Part shown: positions 22,201 through 37,200 of the stretch, in pieces
How positions within the stretch are numbered: position 1 is the first letter of the stretch
Layout of the letters: the number at the start of each line of letters is the position of its first letter
NCBI GenBank assembly: GCA_030549495.1
Contig: JAUIRK010000509.1
Span: 1,610,501 to 1,674,500, forward strand
Length of the DNA stretch: 64,000 nt
Direction: 5' to 3'
Source of the DNA: Nectonema munidae
Lineage: Eukaryota; Nematomorpha; Nectonematoida; Nectonematidae
Position numbers and translations under genes: made by a program
The notes under the pieces: model-generated
Seen by the model: the letters and a program-made list of their open reading frames with translations, nothing else
Told to the model about the DNA's origin: nothing
Databases searched by the model: none

Positions 22201-25200
22201 CTTGTTATAACATCCACAGACGATGTGCTAATGTCTAACATAAAATGCCCTACTTTTTACATGTACAAATTCCCTAAAAACCTATTTACTTTTTTAATGT
22301 TAATTAATCCCTACGGCATTCCAGTATTATTTTGATGCAACGTTTCATTTATGCAAATCGTTTTAAATATATTTCATCAAGTCAATTTGTCAATATTTTT
22401 TCTTTTATTTTGTTATAACTTTGGAATCAAAATTGTTTCTTGATTTTTTTTATTAATAGTGTAACACATTCCAAGCTATGGAAAGACCTATTTCTAAAAC
22501 ATTCTGTAGCTGTAGATTTCTCAACCAAAGTTCCTTTTTGTCCAACGTGTATTAAGTTTATGCTAATGAAAGTAAAGTATTCTAACCAACAGAACTACAC
22601 TCTATACAGGCTTTCAACTCTAAAAGAATCTCAAGGTAATGAGTTTATTCAGGTCGATGAATAAAGATGATTACCATGGATGATAAAGGTGTAGGAAAAA
22701 GATTTCTAAAATAATCTCAAAAGAGTAACCATTCATCAATTATTTTTTCATAAACACTAATATTACAACTTGAACAGGATGTCAGGTACTTCTATTTTAA
22801 CTTATGATTCTTGAGTGGTATAATATATTAACAAAAAAAAAATTAAAAATGTGTATTAAAAAAATAGCAAGGTTAATTCAGATTTTCCATTTTGAACTAA
22901 CTAATTTGTCGGTTAATAAAAGAATCAGTTGAATAGTTAGATCTCTTCCTTTTTTTGAATCCAATAAAAACGGTTTGAAAAATGAACTTTCAGAATACTT
23001 TCCAAGCGCTTCCAAGTTTAACCACCGTTGAAACAAGCACCCTCTTCGAGTACTCTCGGCTGAGGTAAACAAAAGACCATACGAGATCTAGACATTAAAA
23101 ACCTACCAAAAAATCTTCGCAAGTTGATGTTGAATTGAGAAATGCAGACGCAGAACCAAGCAGAAAGGGTACGCTTTCACTTAGAACCTGAAAAGGAGGA
23201 ATATCAGTTGGTGCATGAAAAGAGTCCCTACCAGAAATAAGACTTACGTCCCGTAGAGCTTGAAGACAAAGCTGATTAAAGGATAGCGCAATGCCTATCG
23301 CAATAACCTTCTGCATTATTCCTTCTCTGTCTAGAAAATTTTGTAACATTTGTTTGAAAAGTAAGAAGAAAAGGAGAAGAAAGCACCGGTAAGTTTCTTG
23401 CAAAGTTCCAAAACTTTATTAGCATCATCCATGTTTCTTTTAATTGATGTAAGGATTACTTGGTTGGGAGTTACAAAATTCTTAACACGTGAATATAAAA
23501 ATATTTAGATGTTCAAATTGAAGAGTTCTTTTCAAAGTTTATAAAAGGAAGGCCTTTTACGACAAATAGCAACCTCTATTTACATTTGTTTCAAAACTTA
23601 ACTTATTTGAACTTCACTAGAAAAGGTCCAAATATAGAGGAATTAACTACTTGTATTGATATATTTCCAAATATCTAAATTAAAGGAAATGCTTGAGCAA
23701 CCACTTATCGAAGGCCAATTTTATGAGATGAATCAAAACCTGTAAACAATATTTTCTCCATTAAAAAGAAGTTTAATACATTTGTAAATTTGATTTGATT
23801 TAGTTTATTCTAAATAACAATTTCTACACCGATATTCTATCCATATATTATTTATTTTCAAGGGTTTGTAAAAACTTATAAGAAATTTAAAAATAAACCT
23901 AAATTTTTGTCATGGTTTTTGCATCCAAAAGGATTTACAAAAATGATAAATTTCAGGATGGAGATACAACTTAAAACTTTGTATTAATTTTTATAAGTAG
24001 AGCTAAATGTGGTAAAATTAAAGAGAAAAATGATTTACATATTTAGAGACAGATTTTATAAAAATAATGTTATAGGTTGTGAAAAAAGGTCAATATTCAT
24101 TTTTTAAATGTCGTTGCAGTTGTAGAAAATAGTTTAAATGTTAAACTGCAATGCCTTCAATATATTTGAAGTCCTTTAGGCACAGATTCTCAAATCAAAA
24201 AGCTTTTAAACGTAAAAATTTGAAAAAGGTCTTTAAAGTAAAACAAGATAATTGTGGTTCTTTTTATAAATAATAAAAGCTTTACCTTAAGATCTAAAAC
24301 TTGACATGCAACATAATGCATGATACCTTGAGAAATGGATCTCATTCCATTGGAACCGATTAATTGAGCCAAAGAACGTAACTCTACAAAATGGAGAGAG
24401 TAATTTGACATGTTTAAAATATTTAAGAATGAAAATTACCAACAATATCGGAATATTCATCTACAATCAAGTAGTCGAATTCGTCGCCTTGTTTAACGAA
24501 TGCTCGATGAATGTTTGAGTAGATCTGAAAGTCCGTTATAATTTTTTGTAAAAATACTTCAATATACCTTAAATTAAACAAATACGAGAAATAAGAGTTT
24601 CATACGCTGGTAGAGTTGTCATTTTTATTAGAATTTTCACGTTTTGCACCTACAGTATGATGAGCAACCGGATGATCTGAGGGGGAAAATGGAACATACA
24701 AGAGTACATTTGACACTCAAATTCATGATGCACATTATAAAGGGGACATTATAGTGGAGAAAAAAGGTCATCCTTTTAGCATACATACCATTTAGAGTAT
24801 GATGAAGTGAGCGTTTTTTCTCCAAATTGATCGATACTTTGAGTTTGCTGTAACAGAGTGCTTTTGAATATTCTGGACGAGTCAATGTGGACTAAAAAGG
24901 AAGAGAGTAAGAAAATGAAAAGTCTTTTACAATTCAACTTTCTTGATTTCATACCAAAGTTATCAATAGTGTGGAAGAGCAAATCTGAGAGACTTTGGAT
25001 ACGGCATAAGACTTCGCTGGGCCTAGCAATTTCTAATCTCGTAGAATTTGGTGTAGCCATTGAAACGATAGCCCTAAAAAAAGATTTAAATCCGCTTTAC
25101 ACTTATATTCTCAAATTTTTACAAACGAAATTTGTCTCTAGTCATGTGATGAGAAAATAAATTATTACCTGTGGTATCAAAAGAAATTATTTAAAAAGTA

Positions 25201-28200
25201 TAAAATTCAATTTCTTGAGTTTTCCTTTTACAAAAATGAGAAAACACGATTAAAAGTAAATAAAATTACATTTTAAATAATATCGAGTTTAGATTTACAA
25301 GACCCCCTTTTTTACGCCTTTAACGACATTTACCGACCACACAGTCAATAAATACTTTATTATTTGCAATTTTATTAACTGGAAATTTACCAATTCTTCT
25401 ATAAAACAATTTTTTTACTAACAGACATTTTTATTCCAACGCCATTGACGGACTGCGTGTTTTTTTGCCGATGTCTTTCAAACTTGGAAATTAGCCATTA
25501 AAAATATATTAATAAATTTCGAATATATTATCTCAATCTCAAAAAATCGTATATAACTGGAAAATCTCACTCAAAATCTTTATCTAGTTGCACATTTGTA
25601 CTGAGCATATTTTATACTACTCAATACGTATTTGTGATCATTCCACCAATTTGAAATATGTCCTCCATTGATTCTTCAAGCGTTTCCCATGGAGAAAGTT
25701 TAGATAGCGAAAGCTATACATCTTCATCTTGCTCTACAAAGCTTCACTAATCTATATGACCAGAGTACCTACAACTAGTGGCACCAGAAGAAGAGACATT
25801 ATGAACATTAAAATGCATTTTCTAGGTCTGCTGAATCAAAGGGTTTTAGGCTAAAAATTTTAAAGAAATTTTATCAATAAACTTTTTTTCAATGTTGAAT
25901 TAATCCACTATATCCTTTTTCAATGACGAAGTAAGTTAAAATTTTACTATTTTTAAATATATATGAGTTTGTTTAGCTGGAAAAATCCAAAATTTTAATT
26001 TTTTTTAAACTGTTATAAAGGATTCAATGTTGCTCGCCTTTTCTCGTATTTTGGGTCCTTAATATATTTGGGGCGAAATGGAGACCAAAAAGTTAAAGCA
26101 GATTATTTATTTTTCAAGCCCGTTAGCCTTTATTGCGATGATGCTTAGGACGAGATATGTTTAACTCATTCATGTATTTTCACGATTTGACAAGGAAAAT
26201 AAAAGAAATCTTAATGATAAAATCAGTCCAATTAGAAAAATACATGATCACTTTTATAATGTGTTTTTTTCATATTGACTCCGCATTCCTCTATTACCAT
26301 AGAACACAGATGAACATATTGTTCCTTTTTGAGATGGATGTCCTATCAAAATATATGATCCAAATAAAACCAGCACACTGATAGACATTTCACAAGTCAC
26401 GCTCTTGCTGTTTGGTGTAGAGAAAGAAATATTTCTTTATGTGGAACGGTAATGCCGAGTAGACGGTTTGCTCCCCTTGTGCTTAGACCACCTTTTCTGA
26501 AAGAACTGCTCAAACTTCGTGAATGTGAAAGCTGAATTTTAATTTTGACGAGTTTTATTGAGCGCATATATGCATAAAAGACATGCAACGCGCAACTTTA
26601 AAGTCCTTTAGATTATGCAACTGAACAAAAGGTGAGCTTTTGTTGCATTTTGTAATTATCTTGGTGTTAGTGTTTTAAATCCATGAATGGAAACTAAATT
26701 TAATTCTCCTCGCGACTTTCGGAATACAAAACGAAGTGGAAGAAAATTTACATAAAAAAGTTGGCTTTTTATTTAGCAGAGGAGTGAAAGAAATCAAGAT
26801 CACTCATTTCTGAAATATCGTTAGATATAAAATACATACTTATCGTATTACTGCGCTTTGAAAATCGTGTCTGATCCGAACAGACATCTACAAAGAGAGC
26901 TTCTTGTTCCTTGTGTGTCCCTTTGTCTCCCCATTTGCATTATAAAAAAAGCAATACAATTAACAACCGTGTCGCCCATATATATCAAATTAAAAAAAGA
27001 GGAAAATATGTTTTATATCCAAACTATTATCACTAAATATATAATCAATCGACGCACGCATATAACATTATTATTATAACGGTTTACTTGGAAAAATAGT
27101 GCTCGAGTATTTGAACTAAAAATTCCTTCGGTGCAAATGTATGATCGTATATCACGATCTTTTCGGTATACGAAAGTGCGGTTGACAATTCACAAAGAGC
27201 TGTATATTGCACATCCAATCTGTGAAAAGGATATACCATGATCATGATGCTAAATAATAAAGCTATTATCTCAGATACGTGGATAAAACTTCTCTTGTTT
27301 TGCGATAACTTTCGGTTCCAGGCTTATTAATGGGAGTAGCAGTATTGCTAGAAAGTGATTGCAGATAATTCTTCTGCAATTTTTTTGCCTTTTCCTTGTT
27401 ACTGGAAGATAATGATGATGCATGCGTATTCAGAAAAGCAAATGAGTTTTGAGGTAACGTCTTAAAGTTAATGGATGAAAATAGGGCGCGGGTTTGTATA
27501 AGCAAAATAGTAAAGGTACCATTTCGTTCATAGCACAGTAATCTTCACAGACATATTGCAGGATAACTTTAATTTCGTTAGCTATTTCTTCGAGAAACAT
27601 ATTTGCTAATGAAAGACTTTTTTCGCCCACAGATTGTTTCTAAAAAATGAGATAGATGTGGCATTCGAAAAAAAACAGAACAAACTTCTTCAGGACAGAG
27701 TTCATGGTGACAGTGTAAAAAATGGGAGCACAACACGGGATACACAATTGAGAATTTCATTTGCGGTGGATACTCAAGACACATTTTAAAGTTTTGATCA
27801 AAAACTGAAGGATAAAAACTAACAAAAAGTTAAAATAATCAAAAAAAAGAATGAATTACTAAAATATTGAAAGATCGCATGCATCAGAAATCATTTCCTC
27901 CAAGGAATCAACCATCTTAGTATGAAAGACGATAGAGTTTAGGGAATGTGTTAGGCTTGTATTTTGATGCAATAAAAATGATTTTGGAGTACACGCATAA
28001 GCCTAAGATTTAAAACATGGTTATATAAGAGGGAAATCGTGATAAATTTAACCATTTCTTAAAAACCATGATAAATTTTGATTAAAACACGATATATAGA
28101 AAACACAAAAAATTAAATATAATAAATAAACACAATACTAGATAGGAAAGAGTCTTTACCCTAATGTTGAAGAGGTTCTTTTTTGGTTCATAAATGCTAG

Positions 28201-31200
28201 ATCCCAAAACTCTCCTATTTCAAGACCTGTAATTTTGCCTAAAGCTCAAAAATTTGCCTTTGATTTAAATATTGAAAGGTTCTCCATAGTTGAATCATTT
28301 CGAAATTTTACGAGTGAAATAATTTTTTGAAAATAATAGTTCAATATGTTTTGGTGTATTTTTTTTTAGCTTTATGGGTCACACAGAAATGACGTCACCT
28401 AAAACAGGGAGGAGGGGTCGGGTCAAAAATTTGACAAATGGAACTTTGTTTAAACAACTCGTCAAAAACTGGGAAGATAGAGCAGGGGTCAAAAGTGAGC
28501 AAAAATTAGTTGTCGTGATTTGCAACGACCCCTTATTAATATTGACTCATTGAAGAAAGAGATAATAAAACTATGTAAAGACAAAATAGAAGTTTTTTTA
28601 TGTACTTCTCGATTATAGTGAAACTCTCTTTTTACGAACTAAACAACAGTTCCCCTTCAACTTTGTTATACCAAGGTTTTACTGTATATATCAGTTGCGA
28701 ATCCTCCATGGATTCAAAGTAGTAGTTAGTTTTTTAAATTTTCAAAAAACTTTATTTTAAACAAAAAGATTTAAATTTTATTCCGTATTATTGAAATAAT
28801 ATTCATTTCAAGCTTACAAAATGTATTAGAACAAGAACACTGAGTTATTCTACAATTTATCTGTATTTTGAACAAATAAAGTTTTTACCATTGTCAGAAT
28901 AGATCGACTGCTTTTTTACAGCTGTAACATCTAACTTTTCTTCCTTCTGAAACGTTATAAGTTTCATCTGAAATTAGACCAAACGATTTGCTGTTTCTAA
29001 ATACCTTAGTTTTTAATTCACTTTGTATCTGTACTCCACATTCTGCTTTGCAAGTTCTACTGTTAATTCTTTAATGAATTCTCTTCTATTTCTGCAAACT
29101 TCCTTCATTTTAAATAGAGTAAGTTTTTGTTTTTTATCGGAATCTAAGATAAGAGTAGTATTTTATTGCCATGGCCATCGAGGAAAATAGATGTAAAGAC
29201 TTCTCTATTCTTTTCTTTCAATAGTCTTTTCTATGCAATCACATATTTTCCAGAAGAGTTAAGTTTTTTTCGAGTAAAAAGATGGTTAGTTAATGGGAAG
29301 TGAACAAATGATCTGTAACGATATCTCTACCTGTGTTGAAAAACGGCTCAACTAACTCTATCATCACATCTTTGGAAAAGCATCTGAGATCATTCTTACC
29401 ACTTTTTCCGGTATAAACTACCCCATCGAGAGCATAACCAGTCATACCGCCACAAACCCAAAATATCTTCCTTCCATACATTCTTTGTTCGGAAGGAAAG
29501 TAGGTTCTTCCCGAAAGTTACACGGTATCCAAGTAACTGTTCATCAACAGTTAGGGTTTCACTTGGATCAAAATGAAGTAGCAAGTTTCGCTTTAACTCA
29601 TCCCAAATTTCACGTACTGTTGCCAATCCATCCGCATCTAATTTTTGTTTTCTATACTTGAATCTCTATAAGCAATTTTCAGAGAGGCTGTCTCTATACA
29701 ATATTTTTAATGGTTCTGGGTATCTATTAAAAAAAAATCAACACATAAACTACTGTACTAAAAATGATAGGAATATAGGAAAACGAACATCAGAAAATTT
29801 TACATGCTGTCTGGTTTGCTTTGCAGAAATTGTTTGATTTCATTCCATAGTATCGCCACAAAACTTTTGCTTTGGAAAGCGACCTAACGCTTGAGTACAG
29901 TAAGAGTTTTTCAAATTCGGAATCTTTTTTCTTTACATAATTCAGAAAACAAAGAAGAAGACATTTGCATTAATGAAATACACTGTTTTAATGATTTTAT
30001 TGAGAACAATTTTGAACTCATAAGGTATGGTTTTCATTCTTAACGCTTGGGGATGAATAACGAAATGGGTACCAATTACATCTGAAGAATATTGGTCAAC
30101 CAGAATCTGAAAACTAGAACCACAACAGGGAATTGCCAGAGAGGCGTCTGTACACACTTCAAATGCTTGTTCCGGTTTAAAACCATATGCCGTAAAAAAT
30201 TGTTCACCGTGTCAACTATTTCTCTTGTTGTTATACTGCTAGGAGTTTCGCAAAACAAAATTTTGTCTACTAGGTGCATGTCATTTACACGCAGGTTGGA
30301 AATTTTTTATGTCATCAGACATCTCTCCGATTAGCCTTCAAACTGCATCGTTTGTAAGGAAGATATGCTTCAGCTTTTTTAAGTTGAGAACTTTTTAGCA
30401 CATTCAATAAGATATTTGTACGGCAATTACAAAAGTGGATGCTAACAATTCAAAGCCTAAAAGACACGTAGGTCCTCTTCCGCGCCAAATGCTAATGCAG
30501 TTAATCCAAATGTCAAGTATGAGTCGTTATTCATTTTTTAAGTCATTATAAAAATGCACATTTACATCTATAAAATCAGGCCTGAAAAGAAATAAAAGAA
30601 TAAAAATTGTTTAACTCAATTCAAAATATCAATTATTTATTCTTCTAAATGTGATTTATTGTCAAAAATAGCAGATGACCCAATATTTTGGGCAAAACGA
30701 TCAACTGAGTGACTCCTTCTCGGTCCCCAAGGAACTGCTTCGCGATCTTCAAGGGACTACGGACTCCAGTTTGAGAACCACTAGGATAATGCAGTGATGC
30801 AATCAGTATTACAAACAAGGTAATTTGATTTGATACAATCAGTGTAGTTATCCGCAGTTATGGTGGGAATGGGAGTTATGCAAGTTGGGTAGTAATGGTA
30901 GTGTTCGTTAGACAATTTGCGTCTATTATATATGTAATACTTTTAAAAAAGGATAATGAATTAATACATTTAGATATGCTTCTCCTGCATCTGTGATAGA
31001 TATAGATATACGTGATCTATATTATATAAAGTAATATCGATAGAAACATTGAAAAACTTAGATTAATAATTGGAATTGGTTACTTGTAATCTAATCCAAT
31101 CCATTCTGAAGCCTTTAAAATCATTTAAATCATTTGAATCAAACTGTTGAGCATTCAAAGAAGAAAGAAAATCACAAAATGAAGTTATCATGACTGACTC

Positions 31201-34200
31201 TTCCTCGTTTGAAGACTTAATATTCTATAAAATATAAAGAAAATACGACAAAAAGTATTGGTGAAATGGGACTAATTTCTTACATGAGCAAGATGACAAA
31301 GCTCAATGGCGTCGTAGGAGCAGAGATATCTAATGTAATACTTTTCGAAAACTTGCTTATACTTCAATGCCAAAGCTTAAGCAAAAACACATATGCAGAA
31401 AAAGGATATCAGGTGTTTTTAGCATAGCCTCACTTCGCAATTCTTCGATGTAAAAGAGCAGCTCAGACAAATACCGATCCAGAACTTCTTCAGGAAATCC
31501 TTGAGTTTTTTTATTCATTAGCGAGAAGTAATAAAAGTAATGGCGAATAAACCAAAGCACTTCATCACGCGCCAGAGTTAGTGTTATGAAAAAGGTGACT
31601 GCCTTAAAATGTTTTTTAAAAATTTTAAGGTTGAAAGAATTGATCGTTTTTTTTATTTTGATTCGTTTTACACTGAACAAATTGCGACGCGTCTAGTTTC
31701 TAGTAATATTAGAAGGCGCATACAGGCATGCAGCAATTCTACCATAAATATCTTTTTGATTTTTTATCAAAATTTTCAAGAGACAGTTATATAGAAACTA
31801 AAAATTTTGCGTTAACACTTGATAAGTTAGTTATCAGTCGTTTCGCAGGAGCAGTGGATAGATAAAAACGCTTTAAAAAGGCTTAAGAGACTATATCTTA
31901 CATTTACTGTATTTGATAACTAAAAAGTATTTTACCCTAACTATTGATTCTTCAAACTCTAGATTCTGTATAAGGTTCTGAATTGATGATTCGTTAATTC
32001 AATGAATTCGCAATCCCCAAAAATGTCAGTAAAACCAGCAGTGTCGGTAAATGTTTTTCGAGATTAATTTTCATTTTTTGCAATTAAAAATGTCTTGATA
32101 TCATCTTATTTTTTTTAAGATTGTATAAAAACTTTATTGGTACCATATTTCCCTGATCAACGGTGTATAAGTACAGAACAAAGATTGTAAATTTTGTTGA
32201 AAGTAGTTATGGAGTTTTACTTGGGTCGAAACCAGAAATCACATCAGCTGTGATAGGTCAAAAGATCGATTTTTTTTATAAAGACAAGAGCTAAAAGATT
32301 TTTCTAAAACTCTCCTCTCCCAAATTGTCAACAAATGAAATGGTTAGCAGAATTGATTACTCTGTATTGCGACACTTTATTAAATTTTAATATTTTTAGC
32401 AGCAAATGTTACCAACCAGATTAACACAGAAAAGAAAAGAATCAGGTTATATCATTTTCGTGGCGTATATTCAGGGTGTGCTAGGTGTACAACGCTGGAT
32501 ATAAGCTAATAATAATATTTTGCTCCATTCCACAACATATATTAAATAATCTGTATTGACAAGTTTACGTAGACAATTTCTTTTGAGCATATACTTAATG
32601 CCTTACCTAGCGTCTATCTACTTATTGCAATATAAGCTATACTTTCAAGTTTGATTGACTAATCATTATGTGTATTGGTTAATCAGTAAACACTCATTCT
32701 CTAAACTATGCCTCATTCATAGTTCTAAGTCTATTCCAAAATGTCTTTCGTATCCATCTATATTAGAATCTGAAGAGAACAATTCACAGTAGAAATAATT
32801 CCATAGGAAAACCATATAAGCTTGCCTATATTATTCGTAGTGATTACTACATTTATTGTGATGATGAACAGTCGTTTTCTTTGGCAAAGCACGCCCTCGT
32901 TTCCTATCTGGATAGTGCGAATTTTGTAAAAAGCAGAGCTTCCTATTTTATCTGTAGTGCTATCTTCTTTTAGCACGACTTTTTATGTCCTATATAAGTC
33001 TGTGTAAGGAAGAGAGTGATGTCCCTTCATAGTTGGATGTGAGGCTACTCTATTCATACTCTTTTGATGTGTGGTCAACAAATAAACTCATCATCCCTAG
33101 AATATTCCCGCATCCAAGATTTCAGCATTCTGAATTAATTACAATTCTTTTCCTGATTCATTTTTGCATTTCATTCTTATTCAAAACTTTTTGCTTAACT
33201 TTTGCTGCAAGATAAATGAGAACTTTTGCTTTTAAATGGATAGATAGCACATTTCTTTTGGATGCATAAATTGACAAATTAGGATAAGACAGTTGGTGGT
33301 TCCATTTTGCATTTGGTTTCTTTTTCCTTTCAATTTTTCAATCCAAGATCATTTAAGAGCTTTCATTATTTCCAATAAACAATTCATTACTTTTTATAAT
33401 TCAACCTAGGAATAGAGTTGGCTTAACTAATAAATTTTAACACACTTATCAGGAACAGGTGATGCGTACTTTTGCAGGTTTTTTTTTTAAAACTAAATTT
33501 AAGTTAAAATATTTTCTATATTTGTGCAACAAACATAAATGGTTAGAATAGCATTTTATCCTGATTTTAAGATTTTTAAAGCGCCTTGAAAGGGATGTTT
33601 CAAATTATTTATGAGTACTGAAAAGTAAAGAAATAGCAAGAATTATTTTTCTTGATTAAATCAAAGAAATAAAACATTTCATTTTCCACGATAAGAAAAG
33701 CAAACACTTCTTGTTGAGCAACTCAATCATAAGAAAGCTTCAACAGGTCGTCTTCGCACAGTTTTTGTTACACGAGAAAAAAATATCGCTTAGGTTTAGT
33801 TTGTTATTTTTAAAAATTTCATACCACAAAAGTTTTAAGTTATTAGATTTTTGAATTTTTTAAATTAAACACGCCTTACTTCCACCCTTACGAAACGCCA
33901 CCGCTTCCGAAAGGTACAGATATAAGCACAATGACTTTTGGCGTATTCAAGAAGATTACTACCAACGAAGATTTTTCAAAAATCAAGTTAATAATGGAAA
34001 AATATATGGTAAATAGGCGCTAAATATTTATGTCTATTTACCATTGTTAGCATCGATGAGTGCATGCATGTTTCTTTACTTATGCGTTCTTGGCATTCAT
34101 GGCATAATTAGCGCAATGATAAAAGGACTCAGGATGGAAAGGAACAGATATTGCGCTTATAACTGTTTTCACAGATATTATTCTAACAAAAATCATGGCG

Positions 34201-37200
34201 TGTGACACACAAAATGTAAAAAATTTTATACTGAATTTAAACATGCGATCTATTTTTCGATAAATATTCATTGAAAAAAAGAGTAAATCTAAATCTTCCT
34301 CTATATAAGAAGATTCAGAACTGATTAAAAATGTAGCTAAACTCATTTTGGTTAACTATTCTATGAAACATTCTATTCATCAAAGTTTTTCCTATGCGCA
34401 ATCACAACAAGACTATACATTAAAAAATAAAAGAAAGCAAAAAATGAAGAATGAAAATTTGATTTTGCCTCTATCAGTTGGATAGAATTCGTACTAAAGG
34501 ACTGTTCTTTTCAGGAATGTGTATCACATAACAATTTACGGAGAGAACACCTCTTAAACTTTTAAGGTTACCCGTTCTTCATGAGATGCTTGAAAATTGA
34601 TTAATTTATTTTAATTTTGATATAACCTAAAATATTCGCAATTCTTATAAAACGTAAAGAAAAGGGACAAATTTTTTAAAACTAATAAACATTGTTAGGA
34701 TATCCTTCTAAAACCTTGACAGAGTTGAACCCCAGAAGGGAATTTTTAGATGGGGAACAAAAAGACTTTCATATTATTAGAAAAAATGTTAGTAATCATT
34801 ATGTGGGCAAGTAAAGAATGAAGTGAAATGTAATGCGGTGAGCATAAATAGATCATTATATAAGTAGATAAGTTAGAGACATAAACGAAAAGTTTAAATT
34901 GTGATATTTAAAGGGGATTGAGATAAAAATAAGATTGAGTTTAAGGTGAAAGAGATAAGGAATGATTCAATAAATGATACTGGCGCCAGGTCCGTCCAAG
35001 GGGAGGAGCATCAACTCCCCTCCTTCCGTCTAGAAAAATTATAAAAGAAAGATTTAGAAAAGGCACAGTTTCCTAGAATCGCCTCTGTTGCGTGTGCCTA
35101 TGGCCATAACCCTCGTATAGTAACTGCAGCACAACCATTGTGCCTGGTATAAACAATTAAAAAAAATAAAGGTTATATTTAAGTTATAGTTAAATTAGTT
35201 TAACTTAAAATTAAAATTAAAAAACTTAAATTAAGTTTTTTAGTTAAAAGTTATACTTCAACAAAAGGGAAAAGTATCGAGAAAATAGTACTTGGGGTGC
35301 GAGTATTCCAGGTTCATCTGAAAAAACTAATGAATACTCTGACAAAAGAGAGCGCAAATATTTTCTTTTTTCTCTAGCAACATTTGCGCTAAAAAAAGAA
35401 AAGATGTAAAAGAAGCAGAAATAGAAAATGTTGGCAACGCACAGTCACGATGATGAATTAGTTAAACCTGAAAAGGCCAAGAAATGTATTTAGTAGTAAC
35501 GTGTGAACATTAGGATTTAAAAATGTAGGAAAAGAATCACGTCCTGTAAATTAAAAGGAATTTATTTGACTAATAGTTTACCTACAATATTTGCAAAAAT
35601 ACTGTGAAATGGGCAATATGTCATGGGAAAAAGGATGTTATGCTGAAAATTTTAACGAAAATTTATTTTGATAAGATCTCATCTTTGCAATGTATCTATT
35701 TTTTGAATGAGTATTATCATATTATTTAAGAATTTGATGATAAAAAATTGGGAAAAAAAGAAAAATTGAAAAAAAACTACTTTTTCATAATGACATGAAG
35801 TTCACATCAAGACTCATTATTCAAGGAAGAAATGCAATCCAAATTTTTTCTTAGCATTTTTATAATGCTAAAAGGGGCGTGAGTAGGGATGGTTAGATGC
35901 TGGATTCGATAACTCAAGGTCTTGGGTTCGATCCCGCACCAAGCCTGCTTTCCTCATAGTTCGATACAAGCGGCGCAATTGTGCCTTCTCGATGAAAACA
36001 CCCCCTATGGTACCTTATAAGAACAATATTGGATAAATGAGAGGCGTTGAAATTACTACCTCTATTATGAAATTAAAGCGGATGCACAAGGTTTATTATA
36101 AGATTTTAAATTTAATTATTATACTTACTAGAATAATAATAGAATAGAATATGATTATTAGTTTTTATTGATTATTGATTATTTGATAGTATTATTTGAT
36201 GATTTATTTTTAAATTTTAAAAGTTATAAAGAAGCCCGAAACAAAATATCAAAAATAGTAAGTTTATTCGAAAAGAAATCCCCCCTCCCTAATTTTTTTA
36301 AAGATAGAAGACCAGTGGACATAATTTGCTTCATTACTCATAATAAAGTTGTAATTTATTTTCAAGTAAAAGTCGAAGAATATAGTTTTAATAAAAATTA
36401 TAATTTGTTTATGAATAAATTGTAGAATTAATTAGGGAAAACAAAATTTGTCAATAAAGAACTTTCTTTTTATTTCTCCTTAGACTATTTAAACCTTTTT
36501 ATTTTATCATTACTGGCCTGCAAAGATCACCACGGAGACAAGATTGCTTTAAAATTTTATATTTTCCTAAAAAAAAGATATTCAATAAATTACCATATGT
36601 GGGAAAACAACAAATAAGATTAATTTTTGATAATTAAAAAAGGTTAAAACTTGAGGAAATTTTGAAAGTACTTTTGATTTTCGACTGTTCCATTTAAGTA
36701 TAATTATTTTGAAGTCATTAATGACAAGTTTCAAATTGAAATTTTAATGTTAATTCTTCATCTATAATTCCTATATTTATATTTAAGAAAATCGTTATCC
36801 AAATAACTAGCAATTTAAAAGCGAAAGAAAAGTTTTTACAAATTTAAATCCAATTTCAGATCTCATTTCAAAAACTCGTTAAAATATCTTCATTATAGAA
36901 TAATTTAACTTCATTCGGATTGAATGTCTTTACACTAAAATCGGAAAAAAATTAATTGTAGTTTCTTTTTTAAATATTTCAAAAAAAAACTAAATAATTT
37001 GCACGATGTTATTTGGAGTATGAAACGTAAGCTCTGCAAATTCTGTAGGTTACAACTACTTTTTATAAATAGAATAAAATATCACTAAAAGTAGTTTTGT
37101 TTAGCAAAAAGTTTATAAAGAAAAATATCTTTAGCAGAGATAGTTATAAAAAAAGCAGCCCTTAATTCTGACACTTTTATAAAAAAAAAATTTAATTAGT

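Noticed and set aside
22878-23072. 64-codon minus frame inside NCKAP1 between two exons
   Set aside because: The flanking exons (23107-23187 and 22086-22167) join in frame without it and it has no similarity to the protein.
24600-24780. Possible small exon between 'SYSK' and 'DEYSDIV'
   Set aside because: An acceptor at 24568 extends the next exon to give 'WYIEVFLQKI' in frame, which accounts for the whole region without another exon.
32770-32970. Open frame of about 60 codons on the plus strand in the largest NCKAP1 intron
   Set aside because: No start codon context, no recognised motif, and overlapping open frames on the other strand point to chance.
34978-35160. GC-richer pocket that could be a small gene or a repeat end
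   Set aside because: No open frame, cloverleaf or second copy in the window.
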